64,000 nucleotides of DNA from Hyphomicrobium sp. Its GTDB lineage: Bacteria; Pseudomonadota; Alphaproteobacteria; Rhizobiales; Hyphomicrobiaceae. The notes below the pieces were generated by a model. The model was given only the letters and a program-made list of their open reading frames with translations, was not told the origin of the DNA and did not search any database. Below, piece after piece: positions 60,895 through 64,000 of this stretch. Position 1 is the stretch's first letter, and every line of letters begins with the position of its first letter. Location: the NCBI GenBank assembly GCA_030148425.1, contig JASBTM010000004.1, positions 1 to 64,000 of the forward strand. The letters run 5' to 3'. The translations under genes and the position numbers were made by a program.

Positions 60895-61377
60895 ATGCGA
60901 CCAATTTTTGCTCGACTGGCTCTGCTGCCTGTCGTCTTCACTCTCACTGCTGTGTCGGCCCCCGCTTATGCAGAAGGCCCGCAACTCTCTACGCAGGCCG
61001 CTATCAAGGCTGAAAACGATCGCTTTGCCGACGCTTTCAAACGGGGCGACTATCAGGCGATCGGGAACCTCTACACCGAAGACGGGACGCTTTTGCAGCC
61101 CGGAGGCGAACGGATCAAAGGCCGCACAGCGATCGCGGAATATTTCACGAAGGGCTATGCCGGAAAGCCCCCTGCCACCGTCACCTTCAGCAATTTCGAG
61201 TTTTACGGAAACGATGACGTCGTGACCGAAGTCTCAGACGCCACGGTACGAAGTCATGATGGAAAGGTGGAGTATCTCGGCAAACAGACCCTCATCTTTC
61301 TGAAACAGGGCGGCGCTTGGAAGCTTCACCGTGACATGTGGAACGACAACGCTCCGCTAAAGCCGGACGAGCGCTGA
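60895..61377 (+). CDS. SnoaL-like/DUF4440 exported protein
   Basis: The 160-residue product has a signal peptide (about 1-26, ...SAPAYAEG) and a single cone-shaped NTF2-like domain: AAIKAENDRFADAFKRGDYQAIGNLYTEDGTLLQPGGERIKGRTAIAEYFTKGY, typical of the SgcJ/EcaC (DUF4440) family, ending KQTLIFLKQGGAWKLHRDMWN. Members often have poorly defined catalytic or binding roles. AGGAAAATCTAG precedes the ATG. It lies about 100 bases after the DJ-1/PfpI gene on the same strand and may be co-transcribed. Confidence 0.88.
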   Translation: MRPIFARLALLPVVFTLTAVSAPAYAEGPQLSTQAAIKAENDRFADAFKRGDYQAIGNLYTEDGTLLQPGGERIKGRTAIAEYFTKGYAGKPPATVTFSNFEFYGNDDVVTEVSDATVRSHDGKVEYLGKQTLIFLKQGGAWKLHRDMWNDNAPLKPDER

Positions 61378-61433
61378 TCCGACAACGACAACGAGACCCA
61401 GAGACGCGGTGCCCGAAAACTGACCGCGTTCGT

Positions 61434-62381
61434 TCAGACTTCGGCATTCAGTCTTCTGGCTCTTCTGATCGACTGGGGCGGATGTCCGTGCAATTTTACG
61501 AAAGCGCGGCGCATCCGCTCCGGATCGATAAATCCGACGGCAACTGCAATCTGCTCTATTGGCTCGGTTCCGTCCTGAAGACGCATCCGAGCAGCCTCGA
61601 CGCGCAACCGCTCGACTGCCTTCGCCGGTGTTTCTCCAGTTTCACGGCGAAAGGCTCGACCGAACTGTCGAACGCTAAGACGCGCCGCATCGGCCAATCG
61701 CTCGATCGGCAAGGACTCTCCAAGGTGCTCCCTAGCGAAATTGAGGGATATACGGATACGATCGGACTCTGGCTCCATCTGTGACATTGCAGAGAATTGG
61801 GACTGCCCACCGGACCTCCTGTATGGAACGACAAGCAGGCGCGCGACCTCACGCGCCAAGTCCGAGCCGTTATCCTTTTCGATCAACGCCAGTGCCAAAT
61901 CGATGCCCGCAGCAATTCCCGCTGAAGTCCACGCCCTCCCGTCCGTAACAAAGATGCGGTCGCCAACCACCTTGATGCGCGGGAAGCGAGTCTGAAGGTG
62001 GGCGGTATATTGCCAATGTGTGGTGGCGCGCAAACCATCGAGCAGGCCCGCTTCGGCCAGAATGAAAGCCCCTGTGCAGACACTGGCGATGCGCGGGGTC
62101 CGCTTGGCGAGAACTTTGGCGGCGGCGACGTTATTCGATGCCTGCAGGGGCGCGATCTCCCCACCAACAAAGATCACTGTGTCCAGCTTGGTCTTCCGAT
62201 AAGGTCGCGTCTCAATCGATAAGCCGCCGATACCGACGACAGCACCACCCTGCTCCGAGATGACATGAAGTTTATATGTGGGCACGCCGCTTGCGCGGAC
62301 GGCTTGATTGAAAGCGCTAAGCGGACCGGCAAGATCCAGCGGCTCATACTCTGAACAGACAAAAAATCCGATGTGATGCAT
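61434..62381 (-). CDS. GlxA-family AraC-type transcriptional regulator
   Basis: The 315-residue product joins an N-terminal DJ-1/PfpI domain (HHIGFFVCSEYEPLDLAGPLSAFN ... RIASVCTGAFILAEAGLLDGLRATTHW, about 1-195) to a C-terminal AraC helix-turn-helix pair (FAREHLGESLPIERLADAARLSVRQFGRAFRRETGETPAKAVERLRVEAAR ... IEQIAVAVGFIDPERMRRAFVKLHGHPPQSIRR, about 212-305). This is the GlxA regulator group. It converges on the SnoaL-like gene and stands near the DJ-1/PfpI enzyme, so it probably regulates that small cluster. Confidence 0.92.
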   Translation of the reverse strand: MHHIGFFVCSEYEPLDLAGPLSAFNQAVRASGVPTYKLHVISEQGGAVVGIGGLSIETRPYRKTKLDTVIFVGGEIAPLQASNNVAAAKVLAKRTPRIASVCTGAFILAEAGLLDGLRATTHWQYTAHLQTRFPRIKVVGDRIFVTDGRAWTSAGIAAGIDLALALIEKDNGSDLAREVARLLVVPYRRSGGQSQFSAMSQMEPESDRIRISLNFAREHLGESLPIERLADAARLSVRQFGRAFRRETGETPAKAVERLRVEAARMRLQDGTEPIEQIAVAVGFIDPERMRRAFVKLHGHPPQSIRRARRLNAEV

Positions 62382-62658
62382 GATGACGTCTAATAAGAGA
62401 AACCATCAATTTACGCCACATCCAAAATGCCGCCGATTGCGCTCGGCAGACCGGAGCCAACCTTTTCGGACCGAGAGGAACACACGACAGCCGTCAGAAG
62501 CCGAGTGCATATCCCTCTCCGTCCAAGGAGTCGGAAAGAGCCGAATTCGCATCTCAAGCTTGATCAGTTCTGGAAAGCAGGCCCCCAAGCCGATGCGCTT
62601 GAGCATATTCTCTGGGGCCAACTACAAAAAGCGGCACTAATTCCACGGCAATCAAACG

Positions 62659-64000
62659 TCATTGCGCCCGGTTCTCCAGATTTCGCTTCTCGACTGGGGT
62701 CAATTTAGCCTTCTCGTCTTCCGACAGAGTTCCCAGTCCCACAAATTGGACCGAACTGTTTTGATCGTAGTTTTGGCTCTGCTTGCCGCTGGTCTTCCGC
62801 CGCTTGTCGTCAGACGGCGACTCACTGCTGCCGTCTCCCCCGCCATATCCCACCACCTCGACGATGATGATCGACGGCTGCTCGGTGCCTGCGCCTTGGC
62901 CCACAGGCGCAGTGTCTTTGGTTGTGGCGCTGGCGACGGTTGTCGCCTGCGTCAGCCCTGAGATGTTCGGCGGCTGCACCACTGGGATGCCACTCGTGCT
63001 TCCTTGAACCTGAATATTTGCTGCGTTGATGATCTGCAGCGCTGCGAGGTTGACGTTGCCTGAGACGCGGATACCCGCTTCCCCGGCATCGATGGTGCCG
63101 AGCGGCGCGATGAGATCGATATCGCCCGGTGGCACTTCAGGAATAGGATTGAGCGTTGCGATACCGGCGCCAGAACTCGGAGCCACCGGCGACAGCGTCA
63201 CATGACCGTAGGCATCGTAGATGCGCTTCGGCGGTGTGTAGACCACCGTCGTCTTGGCGCCGCGACCGGCGTTGATGTCGCCCTCCGCCGACCAGGCGAC
63301 GATATTGCCGCCGTACGTGGTCATGACGCGCGAGAGGCCGAGCAGGATCGAGCCCTTCGAATAAAGACTGATGTTGCCGGATCCTAGCGTGACGATTCCC
63401 GCCGATGCGGGCGGCACGAGGCCTTCGACGCCGACAACCTGCTGGCCACCCGGCGTCAGCATCTCGATGTCGCCGCCGAACTGCGTGCGCACGCCAGAGC
63501 CGCCGAACATGGTGATGTTGCCGAGATAGGCGATCGGGTTGCCGCTCGCGTCCTTTTCCGGGAACAGCGCCTCGATGGCATAGCGGCCGCGCAGATACGA
63601 GCCGTAACGAGAGCTGCTCGCATCGTTGTATTCGCGGCCACCGGCTTTCAATTCGGCGAAGTACACCTGCCGCAAGAAGATCGCCTGCTGCTCGGGTGCG
63701 AGCTTACCGAAGTAGCTGCGCGCTGCCTCGTCGGTCGTCCCCGTGTAGTCGTCGGCGTAACGCTCCTTCAGCCACGCCTGCAACTCTTTCTCGTAGGTTT
63801 TCGCTACCTTGCCGGGCTGATCGACAAGCGGCGTTCCGGCGACGGCGAGATTGGCCGCATCGAGATAGGGCAGCAGACCGGCGTAGTTCGGACCTGCCTT
63901 GCCCGCACCCGCCTGCATCAGGATCGACGCACCGGGACGCGTGTCGCCGGTGGCCAAAGCACCGATCGATACGATCGAGCCCTTATCGCCGAGATAGAGA
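62659..64000 (-). CDS. Filamentous haemagglutinin-family exoprotein, C-terminal part (partial)
   Basis: The frame is open to the edge of the window (64000) and continues beyond it, so only the C-terminal ~447 residues are seen. The text is that of large two-partner-secretion/FHA-type proteins: a beta-helix with repeats (GSGVRTQFGGDIEMLTPGGQQVVGVEG; GIVTLGSGNISLYSKGSILLGLSRVMTTYGGNIVAWSAEGDINAGRGAKT) typical of the DUF3739 end domain, and a disordered charged tail (GGGDGSSESPSDDKRRKTSGKQSQNYDQNSS). A C-terminal Leu/Lys helix (LSEDEKAKLTPVEKRNLENRAQ) ends it. It would be secreted to the cell surface or medium; the partner transporter is not in the window. The ATG-like start seen at 63957 is in fact an internal TTG. 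Confidence 0.83.
   Translation of the reverse strand, partial: LYLGDKGSIVSIGALATGDTRPGASILMQAGAGKAGPNYAGLLPYLDAANLAVAGTPLVDQPGKVAKTYEKELQAWLKERYADDYTGTTDEAARSYFGKLAPEQQAIFLRQVYFAELKAGGREYNDASSSRYGSYLRGRYAIEALFPEKDASGNPIAYLGNITMFGGSGVRTQFGGDIEMLTPGGQQVVGVEGLVPPASAGIVTLGSGNISLYSKGSILLGLSRVMTTYGGNIVAWSAEGDINAGRGAKTTVVYTPPKRIYDAYGHVTLSPVAPSSGAGIATLNPIPEVPPGDIDLIAPLGTIDAGEAGIRVSGNVNLAALQIINAANIQVQGSTSGIPVVQPPNISGLTQATTVASATTKDTAPVGQGAGTEQPSIIIVEVVGYGGGDGSSESPSDDKRRKTSGKQSQNYDQNSSVQFVGLGTLSEDEKAKLTPVEKRNLENRAQ

Overview
The window looks like chromosome from a GC-rich alphaproteobacterium of the Rhizobiales, most like Hyphomicrobium or a relative; this is inference from gene content, not a database match. 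The strongest signs are a circularly permuted two-piece tmRNA gene beside an alpha-type SspB, the sspB-fumC-DUF4169-RHH gene order, the short alphaproteobacterial Psd with PssA, IF-1 with a Gly/Arg tail, an intracellular PHB depolymerase, and a NasT/NasS-controlled nitrate operon.

Layout. 1-24.4 kb is mostly core chromosome: the end of a mannose-1-phosphate guanylyltransferase, an acyltransferase, pssA-psd (phosphatidylethanolamine synthesis), a DegP-like protease with hflK-hflC-DUF2065 (membrane quality control), thyA and folA (thymidylate cycle), a CPBP protease, ssrA and sspB (trans-translation and tag delivery to ClpXP), fumC with two small genes, small exported proteins, cspA, infA, a nucleotide-transporter-like MFS protein, phaZ, mgtC and polA. 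24.4-29.8 kb is accessory: a tRNA-Arg(CCG) followed by a decayed tyrosine recombinase, then small exported proteins, a GNAT enzyme and long stretches without genes.

29.8-41.1 kb is a nitrate/nitrite assimilation cluster: nasT-nasS, then a structured leader ending in an intrinsic terminator, then narK-nirB-nirD-nasA-porin-cobA. The leader holds a hairpin with an ANTAR-type hexaloop (AAUGGC) just upstream of the terminator, the arrangement expected for NasT antitermination released when NasS binds nitrate. The products would carry nitrate over both membranes, reduce it to nitrite and ammonium, and supply siroheme precursor. 41.1-46.9 kb holds an SPW-repeat membrane protein, a CBS-pair protein, an SDR, an EF-hand protein and a slipin/NfeD pair. 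46.9-52.4 kb is a patchwork of regulators with adjacent enzymes (TetR/FAD monooxygenase, MarR/isochorismatase-like) and broken genes (molybdenum hydroxylase tail, MFS start).

52.7-57.2 kb is a complete agmatine deiminase operon in the order putrescine carbamoyltransferase, antiporter-like permease, agmatine deiminase, carbamate kinase. That aguBDAC order is best known from lactic acid bacteria, so finding it here is the most unexpected metabolic feature. 57.4-62.4 kb holds two SDR-type enzymes, a truncated LysR regulator, a Tat-exported isonitrile-hydratase-like DJ-1/PfpI protein, a SnoaL-like protein and a GlxA-type AraC regulator. The window ends inside a large filamentous-haemagglutinin-family exoprotein on the minus strand.

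All coordinates, starts and motifs were read by eye; no homology search, folding program or promoter finder was run.
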